From: Scatomorpha stercorigallinarum
Lineage (GTDB): Bacteria; Bacillota; Clostridia; Oscillospirales; Oscillospiraceae
Assembly: GCA_944387865.1 (NCBI GenBank)
Contig: CALXGN010000014.1
Location: 1-64,000, forward strand
Length of the DNA: 64,000 nucleotides
Reading direction: 5' to 3'
The notes below the pieces were generated by a model. The model was not told where the DNA came from. It searched no databases and worked only from the letters and a program-made list of their open reading frames with translations. Position 1 is the first letter of the stretch; each line of letters starts with the position of its first letter. Shown here in pieces: positions 22,423-31,030 of the stretch. The position numbers were made by a program, and so were the translations under genes.

Positions 22423-24432
22423 TTAAGCGGCGACCACGCGCTTTTTGCGCACTCTCTGGAGCAGGAAAATCGCAACGAAGAGCACAAGGCCTATGACGTC
22501 AGTGAGGATGCCGCCGTCAACGAGCAAGATGGACGCAGCGATCAGGCCCAGCCTCTCGTACCATTTGGCATCCACCAGCATGAAACCGATAGTGCCGGCC
22601 GACAGCAGATAGACGCCGAAGAGGGCTGTGATCGTCCCCCATATGATTCTGAACACTTCGCCTTCCAGCAACAGTGTCGGTGAATAAATAAACATAAACG
22701 GTATGATGAATGCCGCCAGGCCGATGCGGACGGCCGTCCATCCGACCTTGTTCGGGTTTGCGTCCGCCAGCCCGGCGCCGGCAAAGGCGGCGAGCGCCAC
22801 CGGCGGGGTGATGGAGCTGAGGCAGGCGTAGTAGAACACGAAGAGATGCGCATGCTCCACGGGGACGCCCAGCTTGACCATGGCAAGGGGCGCGACGGTG
22901 GCGGCAACGATGTAGGCCGCGCTGGTCGGCAGGCCCATACCGAGGATGATGCAGGCGATCATGGTGAGCAGCATGGTGGCCAGCAGGTTGTTGTTGGCGA
23001 TCGTGAGGATGATGGTGGAGAGCTTGAGGCCCAGGCCCGTCATGTTGACGACGCCGATCATGATGCCGACGACCGCGGTGCAGATGCCGGCCGCGACGGA
23101 CTGCTTGGCAGCCTTCTGGCAGATGACGATGAGCTTCTTGAGGTTCAGCCGGGAGCTCTTGCGCAGGGAGCTGATGACAAACAGCGCCAGGATGCTCCAG
23201 AAGGCGCAGAAATTGGTGGAGAAACCGGCAAAGATGAATACGACCAGCATGATAACGGGTATCAGCAGGTGCCAGTTCTGTTTGGTGAGTTCCCAGGCGG
23301 CGGGCAGGTTCTCCTTAGAGATGCCCTTGAGGCCCTTTTTCTTGGCCTCGAAGTCCACGGCGAACCACAAAGCGACATAATAGAGCACCGCCGGCAGGAT
23401 GGCCATGATCATGATGTCCTTGTAGGACATGCCCAGCATCTCCGCCATGATGAAGGCTGCGGAGCCCATGACCGGCGGCATGATCTGCCCGCCGGTGGAG
23501 GCGACGGCCTCGACCGCGCCGGCGAAGTGGTTCTCATAGCCGGACTTTTTCATCAGCGGGATGGTGAACGCGCCCGTCGTGACCACATTGGCCACGGCGT
23601 TGCCGCTGATCATGCCCATGAAGCCGCTGGAGAGGATGGACATCTTGGCCGGGCCGCCGGGCTTGTCGCCGCACATGGCCAGCGCCAGGTCGCAGAGGTA
23701 GCGGCTGAGGCCCGTTTCGCCCAGCACGACGCCGAAAAAGATGAACAGGTAAATAAAGGTACACGACGTGCCGAGCGGTATGCCCATGATGCCTTCGTTG
23801 CCGAGGTACAGCTGCTGCACCACGCGGCCCAGGCTGAAGCCGCGGTGCTGCAGGAGGCCGGGGATGTACCGGCCGACGAAGGCGTACACCACGAATAATC
23901 CGCACAGAAGCGGCAGCACCCAGCCCTGCGCCCTCCATGTGGCATAGAGCACGGCGATGATGGTGATGATGCCGAAAACGTAATCGGAAGTGATCATGAC
24001 TCCGTTGCGGAGCGTCAGCGCGTCGTAGTTGTATACGATATACAGCGCACCGGCGGCGCCGAGGATGGCCATGATCCAGTCAAACGTCTGGAACTTCGTT
24101 TTCCCGCTTTTGAACGGCGTCTTTTTAAAGGTCGGGTAGATAAGGAAGACCAGCAGGAGTATGAAAGCCAGGTGTATGGCCCTCTGCTTATTGACGTTCA
24201 GGAAGCTGAAGCCGGCGATATACAGCTGGAATATCGCCATGAGCACAGAGATGACCGTGACGGCCTTTTTGGTGAAGCCTTCGATCGTGGCGAATTTGGA
24301 CTCCGTGTCGTATTTTTCCATCATGGAATCGACAAAGTCTTCTTCCACCTCCGTTGTGACGAGGGTCGGCTCTTCTTTCTGAACATTGGACTCTGCTGCC
24401 TCTTGGGTGTTCAATTTCTTGTCATCTGGCAT
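22423..24432 (-). CDS. TRAP transporter fused permease (DctQ-DctM type)
   Basis: 669-aa membrane protein with a polar N-terminus of about 65 residues, about 4 helices of DctQ type and then a DctM-like block of many helices. The GLGLPTSAAYIV-like motif (about residues 492-503) and the VTTGAFTIPLMKKSGY segment are typical of fused TAXI-TRAP permeases. It imports a solute delivered by the TAXI binding protein encoded just upstream, driven by an ion gradient. The ATG at 24432 has AGGAGG 10 nt upstream; the frame beyond it lacks a site. Confidence 0.93.
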   Translation of the reverse strand: MPDDKKLNTQEAAESNVQKEEPTLVTTEVEEDFVDSMMEKYDTESKFATIEGFTKKAVTVISVLMAIFQLYIAGFSFLNVNKQRAIHLAFILLLVFLIYPTFKKTPFKSGKTKFQTFDWIMAILGAAGALYIVYNYDALTLRNGVMITSDYVFGIITIIAVLYATWRAQGWVLPLLCGLFVVYAFVGRYIPGLLQHRGFSLGRVVQQLYLGNEGIMGIPLGTSCTFIYLFIFFGVVLGETGLSRYLCDLALAMCGDKPGGPAKMSILSSGFMGMISGNAVANVVTTGAFTIPLMKKSGYENHFAGAVEAVASTGGQIMPPVMGSAAFIMAEMLGMSYKDIMIMAILPAVLYYVALWFAVDFEAKKKGLKGISKENLPAAWELTKQNWHLLIPVIMLVVFIFAGFSTNFCAFWSILALFVISSLRKSSRLNLKKLIVICQKAAKQSVAAGICTAVVGIMIGVVNMTGLGLKLSTIILTIANNNLLATMLLTMIACIILGMGLPTSAAYIVAATVAPLAMVKLGVPVEHAHLFVFYYACLSSITPPVALAAFAGAGLADANPNKVGWTAVRIGLAAFIIPFMFIYSPTLLLEGEVFRIIWGTITALFGVYLLSAGTIGFMLVDAKWYERLGLIAASILLVDGGILTDVIGLVLFVAIFLLQRVRKKRVVAA

Positions 24433-24514
24433 TGAGTGAGCCCTCCTGTGTATAAGACGCGGCTGCGGCATGGGTGGGCCGCAGCCGCACATGTTTGATC
24501 AGCGCCGGATAGCC

Positions 24515-25582
24515 TCAGGACTCAGGCAGGGTATAGCCGCAGTCCTCATACCACTTGAGCGCGCCGGGATGCATGGGGATGACCATGCCGACGCCCGCGT
24601 TCTCAGGAATGATGGTCTCGCCGGACTTATGGGTGGCTACAAGGTCGTCATTATGCGCATACAGCGTATCCAGGAACCAGTAAGCCAGCTCTTCCGGCAG
24701 GTCGGCGCGGCAATAGATATAGTTTACGACAGCGACTGTGGTTATGTCCTCAGGCTGGTTGTCATAGGTGTTGGCGGGGATGGTATAGGGGATGAATGCG
24801 CGGTTGGCTTCGCAGATCTGCTCAACGACGTCCTCGTCGATGGAGAGCATCTTGCAGTCGCCGCTCGTCATCAGCGTCATCATGCCGGAGCTGCCGACAG
24901 CCGCGTTGGCGAGCACGCCGTCAAGCTGGCCGTTGGCGATGAGGTCGGAGGCCTGGCTCTCGCCGATGTACTGCGGAGTCAGGTCGTTGCGGTCGATGTA
25001 ATCGATGTCATAGAAGCTGAGTATCATGCGGGCGTTGAGCTCGGTAGTGCTGCCGGCGTTGCTGACGCCGAAGTCCTTGCCGCGCAGGTCAGCGATGCTC
25101 TGTATGGAGTCGTCGTCGCGCACGACGATCTGCACAGGCTGCTCATAGCCGTAAGCCAGGCTGGCGAGGTTCGTCCTCGGCTCGCCCTCGTAGGTGCCCG
25201 TGCCCTCATAGGCGTCCAGCACCGTGTTATTGGCGCCCCAGCCAAAGTCCACTTCGCCGTTGTTGAGCATCTCTATTATGGCCGGTGTGCCGGTCGTGGA
25301 CTCAGCCGCTGCGTTGAACACATCGGGGGAATACTGGTTGAGCGCCAGCGCCATGGCGTTGGCAAGCAGGAACATCGTGCCGCTGCTCGAGCCGCCGGCA
25401 ATGCTCACGAGCGTGGGCTCGGTGGGCCGGGCCACGGACGCCTCCGCTCCGGTCATGGTAACGCTGCCCTGGGCTTCAACCGCCGGGTCATCGTTTTCAG
25501 CAGCGGGCTCCTCCGCCGCTCCGCAAGCCGCCAGGCCAAGGATCAGGGCAAGAGCCAACAACATCGCCAGGAATTTTTTCAT
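24515..25582 (-). CDS. TAXI-family TRAP solute-binding lipoprotein
   Basis: 355 aa. It has a lipoprotein signal peptide (MKKFLAMLLALALILGLAACG; lipidated Cys at about residue 20) followed by an acidic linker and the TAXI domain, including LVSIAGGSSSGTMFLLANAMA and GVSNAGSTTEL. It is exported, anchored outside the membrane, and hands its ligand to the permease encoded 82 nt downstream. TAXI proteins bind small carboxylates such as keto acids or glutamate; the ligand here is unknown. The ATG at 25582 fits the AAAGGA site better than the one at 25591. Confidence 0.9.
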   Translation of the reverse strand: MKKFLAMLLALALILGLAACGAAEEPAAENDDPAVEAQGSVTMTGAEASVARPTEPTLVSIAGGSSSGTMFLLANAMALALNQYSPDVFNAAAESTTGTPAIIEMLNNGEVDFGWGANNTVLDAYEGTGTYEGEPRTNLASLAYGYEQPVQIVVRDDDSIQSIADLRGKDFGVSNAGSTTELNARMILSFYDIDYIDRNDLTPQYIGESQASDLIANGQLDGVLANAAVGSSGMMTLMTSGDCKMLSIDEDVVEQICEANRAFIPYTIPANTYDNQPEDITTVAVVNYIYCRADLPEELAYWFLDTLYAHNDDLVATHKSGETIIPENAGVGMVIPMHPGALKWYEDCGYTLPES

Positions 25583-25666
25583 TTCTGTCATCCTTTCCTT
25601 TGTGCCTGTCAGCGGCGCGGCTCACCGCGCCGCTGACGTTTGCGGATCTTCCGTTTAGTTGTGAGC

Positions 25667-26566
25667 TTACTCCTTGAGCGCGCCGCACTCGATCAGGGCC
25701 TTGCGCATGATCTCCATGTCCTCAGGGCTGGGATCCTGGATGGGGCGCCTGTTGTGTCCGCCGTCGCGGCCGAGCATGTTCATCATGGCCTTCACGCCGG
25801 CAGGAGGCGTGCAGGTGATGGAGTTCATGGCCTTGCGGACGATGTTGACGCGGAGCTGCACCTTCGCAGCCTTGTCCCACTCGCCGGCTTTGGCATACTC
25901 GACCATCTTTATCGCCTCGTTGCCGAGGATCAGGGGGATGAGGCCGAAGCAGCCCTTGGCGCCGAGGAGCATGGCGGGCAGGGCCCAGAACTCCTTGCCG
26001 CAGATGATGTTGAAGTCCTCGTCGGCGTTGAGGCGGATGTTCTCCTCAAGGTCATAGAAGTTGGGGGAGGCCTCCTTGTAGGCGACGACGTTCTTGAGCG
26101 TCTTCAGGCGGGCGCAGAAAGCGGGAGTGAGGTTCTTGGCCGCGCTCTTGCTGGGGTTGTTGTAGACAAGGATGGGGATGTCAACGGCGTCGTTGATGTC
26201 CTTGAAGAAGTCGAACATCTCGTCGAAGCTCGGCTGGATGTAGGGCGGCTGCACGACGAGGATGCCGTCGCAGCCGGCTTCCTTGGCCCACTTGGCGTTC
26301 TGGATGGCGTCGGCCGTCGTGCAGGCGGAAGCGCCGCCGATGACGGTGCAGCGGCCGGCCGCGACCTTGACGGCCAGCTTGTATATCTCCTGCCTCTCCT
26401 CGGCGTTGAGGATCATGCCCTCGCCGAAGGAGCCCTGTACGCAGATACCATCGATGCCCTCGGAGATGAGGTACTCCATGTTGCGGGCATAGCCCTCATA
26501 ATCGACCTTGTTGTCCTCGGTGAACGGGGTGATGATCGGCACGATGTAGCCTTCGATCTTCCTCAT
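25667..26566 (-). CDS. DapA/N-acetylneuraminate lyase-family class I aldolase
   Basis: 299-aa TIM-barrel aldolase that works through a Schiff base. The catalytic Lys is in VVAYKEASPN (about residue 163), the partner Tyr in ILVYNNPSKS (about 135), and the carboxylate loop GSFGEG (about 45-50) has Phe where lysA-pathway DapA enzymes have Thr, so this is probably not the biosynthetic DHDPS but a catabolic keto-acid aldolase or dehydratase. It lies between an Fe-alcohol dehydrogenase and a TAXI-TRAP transporter. The exact substrate cannot be derived. GGAGG site before the ATG. Confidence 0.88.
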   Translation of the reverse strand: MRKIEGYIVPIITPFTEDNKVDYEGYARNMEYLISEGIDGICVQGSFGEGMILNAEERQEIYKLAVKVAAGRCTVIGGASACTTADAIQNAKWAKEAGCDGILVVQPPYIQPSFDEMFDFFKDINDAVDIPILVYNNPSKSAAKNLTPAFCARLKTLKNVVAYKEASPNFYDLEENIRLNADEDFNIICGKEFWALPAMLLGAKGCFGLIPLILGNEAIKMVEYAKAGEWDKAAKVQLRVNIVRKAMNSITCTPPAGVKAMMNMLGRDGGHNRRPIQDPSPEDMEIMRKALIECGALKE

Positions 26567-26625
26567 TTCATTTTTCCTCCTTGATGATGTAGTTTTTTAT
26601 CTCAACGTGAGCGGTCTTTCGCGCC

Positions 26626-27780
26626 TCACATCAGAGTCAGATAAATATTCCTGATATCGTCCTTGGTGAGCGCCTTTATGTTGTTGTTCAGCAGGCGCTT
26701 TACCTCGAAGGCGCTGTCCACCAGCGTGTCCAGCTCCTCGTCGATGTTGCTCACATACGCCGACAGCTTCTCCGGGATGTCCAGGCTGCGCACGATGCGC
26801 CTTATCTCGCCGATCACCGCGTCCGCCTTGCGCGCTTCGCCGAACGCGCCGTTCTGGCCGAATACGCCGTCGTATACCTCCGCCAGGCGGGGCTCTATCG
26901 CGTCCTTATTGAACTCCATCACCGGATAGAGCAGCATCGCGTTGCTCACGCCGTGCGGGACGTGGTACTTTCCGCCCAGCGGGTACGAGAGCGCATGCAC
27001 CGCCGTGGTGCCCGAGGCCGCGATCGCCACGCCGCCGTAGAACGCGCCGAGCAGCATGTTTGCCCGCGCTTCCTCATCGCCGCCGTTGCAGGCCGCCTCG
27101 ATGCTGCTGAAGATCAGCCGCATGCCCTTCATCGCCCAGATGTCGCTGAAGGCGTTGGCCTTGTTCGACGTGTAGCACTCGATCGTGTGCGCCAGCGCGT
27201 CCACGCCCGCCGAGGCCGCGATGTGCCGCGGCAGGGTCGCCGTCGCCGCCGGATCCAGCACCACGTTGTCCGCGATCAGCTTCGTGTTCACGATGCCCAC
27301 CTTCAGCTCCTGCTCGGGCACCGTCACTATCGCGTTGGGCGTCGCCTCGGAGCCGGAGCCGGCGGTGGTCGGTATCATCACCGTCTCCGCGCCCCTCTCC
27401 ACCAGCGAGAAGTCGTCCAGCAGCCGCCGGGCGCTCGTCCCCGGGCGCGGGCAGGCCGACACCAGCTTCGCTGTGTCCATCACGCTGCCGCCGCCCATGC
27501 CGATCACCAGGTCAGGCTTGAACTCCTGCACGGAGGCGATGATCTCGTCCACCTGGTCCACCGTCGGCTCCGCCGGCACGCTGCTGATTCGCCGGTACTC
27601 GATGCCAGCCTCTTTCAGCAGCGCCTCCGGGCGCTCGGCCAGGCCGTGGCGGTATACGCTCCCTCCGGTGAGCAGCAGCGCGCGGGTGCGCCCGGCGAAT
27701 ATCTCGCCCAGCCCCTCCATCGCGCCCGGCCCCGCCAGCACCCGCGACGGCATGTGCGTCGTGTACTTTTCAAGCTTCAT
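26626..27780 (-). CDS. iron-containing alcohol dehydrogenase
   Basis: 384 aa of the type III (Fe-ADH) family; it reduces an aldehyde with NAD(P)H or the reverse. The NAD loop GMGGGSVMDTAK (about residues 94-105), the signature TTAGSGSEATPNAIV (about 139-153) and metal ligands Asp and His in the segments GVDALAHTIECY and VPHGVSNAMLL (about 277) are present. First gene of the catabolic operon, 60 nt upstream of the aldolase; it probably handles the aldehyde released by the aldolase (inference). Confidence 0.92.
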   Translation of the reverse strand: MKLEKYTTHMPSRVLAGPGAMEGLGEIFAGRTRALLLTGGSVYRHGLAERPEALLKEAGIEYRRISSVPAEPTVDQVDEIIASVQEFKPDLVIGMGGGSVMDTAKLVSACPRPGTSARRLLDDFSLVERGAETVMIPTTAGSGSEATPNAIVTVPEQELKVGIVNTKLIADNVVLDPAATATLPRHIAASAGVDALAHTIECYTSNKANAFSDIWAMKGMRLIFSSIEAACNGGDEEARANMLLGAFYGGVAIAASGTTAVHALSYPLGGKYHVPHGVSNAMLLYPVMEFNKDAIEPRLAEVYDGVFGQNGAFGEARKADAVIGEIRRIVRSLDIPEKLSAYVSNIDEELDTLVDSAFEVKRLLNNNIKALTKDDIRNIYLTLM

Positions 27781-27846
27781 TTTCTTCCCTCCCTGCTTTT
27801 GTCAGGTCCCGCATTTTCCCGCGGGGCGGAACGTCTTTGTGATTAC

Positions 27847-27875
27847 AGTTTATTGGCATTTCCCTGGCCAGGCAA
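27847..27875 (-). promoter_or_regulatory. putative promoter of the Fe-ADH/aldolase/TRAP operon
   Basis: Minus strand TTGCCT (27870-27875), 17-nt spacer, TAAACT (27847-27852); predicted start point near 27840. A 15-bp palindrome is centred about 63 bp upstream of it. Confidence 0.55.
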
Positions 27876-27895
27876 CCCGTGATGGAGTCTTATTT

Positions 27896-27910
27896 GTTGC
27901 AATTTGCAAC
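27896..27910. promoter_or_regulatory. perfect 15-bp palindrome GTTGCAATTTGCAAC
   Basis: GTTGCAA-T-TTGCAAC lies in the divergent region about -63 relative to the predicted start of the catabolic operon, a usual activator position. Probable binding site of the divergent PrpR-like regulator. Confidence 0.55.
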
Positions 27911-28096
27911 CTGTTGACCTGTTACAATATTTTTGGAGCATTTTACATTTATTTAGTGTATTTCTTGTGCATGTTGCCATATAGCAGTTTATGTATGCCA
28001 TACCTGACATAAATATTGCACATATTCCACACTTTTTGCCGCTGATCCAGCCGCTCAAATGATTACAAATCAGCCCCGTCAAATAAAATATTGTTA

Positions 28097-28125
28097 TTGT
28101 ATACCCCCGCAAAAAGTTATATATT
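28097..28125 (+). promoter_or_regulatory. putative promoter of the PrpR-like regulator gene
   Basis: TTGTAT (28097-28102), 17-nt spacer, TATATT (28120-28125), about 50 nt before the start codon. Confidence 0.5.
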
Positions 28126-28176
28126 AAATACATGGCAGTCAACTTTTGATGTATTTTGAAATCAACGGGTGATGAT

Positions 28177-30000
28177 ATGATACGTATCCTGCTGATCGCC
28201 CCTTACCAGGAACTTGCCGACTCCTTCCGCTCGTTCGCCGGCGAATTCGACGATGTCAGCATCGACATACACGTTGGCGACCTCAATGAGGCACTGCTGT
28301 ATTTCAATCTCTCCATAAAGGCCAAGAGCTATGACGTCGTCATTTCGCGCGGCGGGACCGCCCGGCTCATACGGGAAAACACCAACCTGCCGGTGATCGA
28401 GGTCGAAGTCTCCCTCCTCGACATGCACAGCGCCATAAAGCAGGCCGAGCAAATGGGGCGCAGCTATGTCATCGTCGCATTTTCAAACATAACGGCCACT
28501 GCCAAGGCTCTTGCCAGTATCAGCCAGATGGACATCGCCATCCGCGATATAGACTCCGCCGACGATGCGCGAGCCCTCCTTGCGCCGCTGGCTTCGGCAG
28601 ACGGGAGCCCGCTCATACTGGGCGACAACGTCACCGTGAACATCGCCTCTGAGCTGGGGCTCGACTCGCTGCGCATAACTTCCGGCCGGGAAAGCGTGCT
28701 CAAAGCCGTCCGCATGGCCAGGGACATGGCCGGCTTCGTCAAGAATGCGTCAAGAGAAGACGCTCTTTGCTTCAAGGCGCTGGACAAGGCCCCCTGCACC
28801 ATAGCCGTTTTCAACGCCGGCGGACGGCTCACTTACCTCAACCATGCTGTTCCCGACATTTCCTCCGTTTATCTCTCTGAAATGCTGGGCGAGCTCGTGC
28901 CGGACGTCATACAGTGCGGAAATATGCGGTTGCGCCGGCGCATAAGGTCGCAGCGGCTTGATATAACAGCCGTTGCATTGAATTCTGACGCAGGCGAAAA
29001 GCTGGCAGCGTTTTATATCAACTCCGGATATTGCTACACGACGAAGAGCATGCAGGGGCTGCTGACCGAGGAGAGCTTCGAAGACGTGCAGAAAAAGGAA
29101 ACTCCCAACCGCTATCCCCCGAATTATTTCCAGCCCTATCTGCGGCAGGTATCCCCTATCCTCTCCGCCGGCAGCCCGCTCATGGTCTACGGGGAAGCAG
29201 GCACCGGAAAAGACTCATTTGTCAATAATATCTACCTGAAAAAGATCGGCGTCCGCTCCCCGCTGGTGACCGTATACTGTCCCATGCTCACCGAAAGGAA
29301 ATGGGCCCAGCTGATACATGATACGAATTCCCCGCTGTACGGCGAGAATATGGTAATATTTTTCAAAAGCATCCACGCCCTGCCGGTGGACCTGCAGCGC
29401 CGCCTGGACCTGTTCCTGAGCGAAACCAATCTGACCGCCCGCAACTATGTCCTCAGTTCAGCCCGTTATAAGCTGACAGACATGGTCGTGAGCGGCCAGT
29501 TCGTGCAGTCCCTCTATGCCCGGCTCGACAACTGCTCGGTGTTCCTGCCGCCGTTGAGGGAACGCAAAAATGAGATCATGAACATAGCATCCTATTTTCT
29601 GGGGACATATAATGCGCGTTACGGCAAAAACATCCTCGGTTTTACGGATGATGTGGTGCCGCTTCTCCTGGATCATCACTGGCGGATGAATATCGAAGAG
29701 CTGCGCCAGACGGTAAAAAAGCTCTCCACCACAGTCAATCAAGGCTATATATCCGCCGACATGGTGGAAAAAATACTGCTGTCGCTGTCTGACGACCGTT
29801 CGGAGATACTGCCCATCGACCTCTCCAAGACGATGGATGAAATTGAACTTGACATCATCAACTTTGTCCTTAAAATGGAAAATCAGAACCACTCCCAGGC
29901 GGCCGCGCGCCTGGGCATCAGCCGCAGCACCATCTGGCGCAAGCTGAACGGCGCCCGCAGGCAGGCAGCCTTGTCCGCAACGCAGCCGCCGGAGGCCTGA
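28177..30000 (+). CDS. PrpR-N/Fis-type regulator with degenerate AAA+ domain
   Basis: 607 aa from the ATG at 28177. The N-terminal 180 residues are a PrpR_N sensor domain (IRILLIAPYQELADSF; VVISRGGTARLIRE). The central part is related to Sigma-54 activators: Walker A GEAGTGKDSF and the R-finger-like region PPLRERKNEIMNIA remain. However, the GAFTGA loop is missing altogether and the Walker B Asp-Glu is replaced (VIFFKSIHALP). The C-terminal Fis-type helix-turn-helix is intact (SQAAARLGISRSTIWRKL). It therefore cannot be expected to remodel Sigma-54 holoenzyme; it probably acts as a classical activator or repressor. Divergent from the Fe-ADH/aldolase/TRAP operon, which it likely controls in response to a carboxylate. 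Confidence 0.86.
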   Translation: MIRILLIAPYQELADSFRSFAGEFDDVSIDIHVGDLNEALLYFNLSIKAKSYDVVISRGGTARLIRENTNLPVIEVEVSLLDMHSAIKQAEQMGRSYVIVAFSNITATAKALASISQMDIAIRDIDSADDARALLAPLASADGSPLILGDNVTVNIASELGLDSLRITSGRESVLKAVRMARDMAGFVKNASREDALCFKALDKAPCTIAVFNAGGRLTYLNHAVPDISSVYLSEMLGELVPDVIQCGNMRLRRRIRSQRLDITAVALNSDAGEKLAAFYINSGYCYTTKSMQGLLTEESFEDVQKKETPNRYPPNYFQPYLRQVSPILSAGSPLMVYGEAGTGKDSFVNNIYLKKIGVRSPLVTVYCPMLTERKWAQLIHDTNSPLYGENMVIFFKSIHALPVDLQRRLDLFLSETNLTARNYVLSSARYKLTDMVVSGQFVQSLYARLDNCSVFLPPLRERKNEIMNIASYFLGTYNARYGKNILGFTDDVVPLLLDHHWRMNIEELRQTVKKLSTTVNQGYISADMVEKILLSLSDDRSEILPIDLSKTMDEIELDIINFVLKMENQNHSQAAARLGISRSTIWRKLNGARRQAALSATQPPEA

Positions 30001-30091
30001 ACGCTGCAACAGCCCTTCCGCATGATGTTTTTGCTGGCAAAACCGTGGATATTGTGTTATCATGGCGTCAGGACGCAAAGGAGGGGATGGC

Positions 30092-30451
30092 GTGGCTGAT
30101 ATCATCGTATTGTTTGAAGTGAAGCCCACCGCGGAGGGGCGGCAGCGCTATTTGGACCTGGCCGCCGCGCTGAAGCCGCTGCTGGCGGGCTATGAGGGCT
30201 TTATCCGCGCCGAGCGCTTTGCCAGCCTGGCGGAGGAGGGCAAGCTGCTCTCGATGAACGTCTGGACGGACGAGGCCGCCGTGGAGCGCTGGCGCAACGA
30301 CGTGCAGCACCGCCTGAGCCAGCGGGAGGGCCGCGAGCGGCTTTTTGAGAGCTACAGCATCACCGTCTGCTCGCAGCTGCGCAGCTACACGATGGACGGC
30401 CGCGCCGGCGCGCCGGCGGACTCCAACGAATACTTCCGCACGGAGGCGTGA
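30092..30451 (+). CDS. antibiotic-biosynthesis-monooxygenase (ABM) domain protein
   Basis: 119 aa from GTG 30092, which has AAAGGAGGGG 5-6 nt upstream; an upstream ATG at 30062 lacks a site. The ABM dimeric ferredoxin-like fold is seen in IIVLFEVKPTAEGRQRYLDLAA and the pattern GFIRAERFASLAEEGKLLSMNVWTDEAAVERWR. These proteins often act as small cofactor-free oxygenases or heme-related proteins; no function is assigned. Two nt separate it from ogt, so the two are co-translated. Confidence 0.8.
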   Translation: MADIIVLFEVKPTAEGRQRYLDLAAALKPLLAGYEGFIRAERFASLAEEGKLLSMNVWTDEAAVERWRNDVQHRLSQREGRERLFESYSITVCSQLRSYTMDGRAGAPADSNEYFRTEA

Positions 30452-30452
30452 C

Positions 30453-30980
30453 ATGGTCTACACGGCGCATTACCGCTCGCCGCTGGGCGGCATCCTGATG
30501 GCGGCGGACGAGGAGGGCCTCACGGGGCTCTGGTTCGAGGGGCAGAAATACTTCGCCCGCGGCCTGGCGGGCAGCACGGAGGATCGGGAGACGGCCGCCA
30601 CCGCCGCGGCGCGCCGCTGGCTGGACGAATATTTTGCCGGGCGCGAGCCCAGATCCACGCCGCCGCTGCACCTTGTGGGCACGGAGCACCAGCGCGCCGT
30701 CTGGGACGTGCTGCTCTCCATCCCCTACGGCCGCACCATGACCTACGGGCAGATCGCCGCGCGTTTGGCGGAAAGCCGCGCCCGCGTCTCCGCCCAGGCC
30801 GTGGGCGGCGCGGTGGGGCGCAACCCCGTGTCCATCATCGTCCCCTGCCACCGCGTGGTGGGCGCGGACGGCAGCCTCACCGGCTATGCCGGCGGCATTG
30901 AGAAAAAGCGCCGCCTGCTGGAGCTGGAGGGCGTTGACATGTCGGCCCTCTATATCCCCGGACAGGGCACGGCGCTGTAA
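30453..30980 (+). CDS. ogt: methylated-DNA-protein cysteine methyltransferase
   Basis: Repairs O6-alkylguanine by accepting the alkyl group on a cysteine. 175 aa from the ATG at 30453 (CGGAGG 5-6 nt upstream). The acceptor motif PCHRV is present (in VSIIVPCHRVVGADGSLTGYAGG, about residues 128-150), the DNA-binding helix-turn-helix segment is TYGQIAARLAESRARVSAQAVGGAVGRNP, and the N-terminal domain begins YRSPLGGILMAADEEGLTGLWF. Normal length. Single-turnover enzyme, cytoplasmic. Confidence 0.94.
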   Translation: MVYTAHYRSPLGGILMAADEEGLTGLWFEGQKYFARGLAGSTEDRETAATAAARRWLDEYFAGREPRSTPPLHLVGTEHQRAVWDVLLSIPYGRTMTYGQIAARLAESRARVSAQAVGGAVGRNPVSIIVPCHRVVGADGSLTGYAGGIEKKRRLLELEGVDMSALYIPGQGTAL

Positions 30981-30985
30981 AATAT

Positions 30986-31030
30986 CCGCCGCCCCGCCGC
31001 AAAAAACGGCAGGGCGGCGGTTTCATTTTT
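30986..31030. terminator. intrinsic terminator between converging genes
   Basis: 14-nt stem CCGCCGCCCCGCCG / CGGCAGGGCGGCGG (30986-30999, 31007-31020; one mismatch) with an A-rich loop, followed by TTTCATTTTT. Ends the ogt transcript; the TetR gene converges on it. Confidence 0.85.

Larger units (their letters stand above)
27781..28176. other. AT-rich divergent control region
   Basis: About 400 nt between the Fe-ADH operon (leftward) and the PrpR-like regulator (rightward), clearly richer in A/T than most of the window from about 27890. It holds a leftward promoter, a 15-bp palindrome and a rightward promoter, described separately. A GG-N10-GC pattern resembling a Sigma-54 -24/-12 site (minus strand, 27854-27871) also occurs but overlaps the Sigma-70 type promoter. 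Confidence 0.7.

Noticed and set aside
27854..27871. Sigma-54-like -24/-12 element (CTGGC..TGC) before the Fe-ADH operon
   Set aside because: A GG-N10-GC pattern is frequent by chance in GC-rich DNA, it overlaps a reasonable Sigma-70-type promoter, and the neighbouring regulator lacks the GAFTGA motif needed for Sigma-54.
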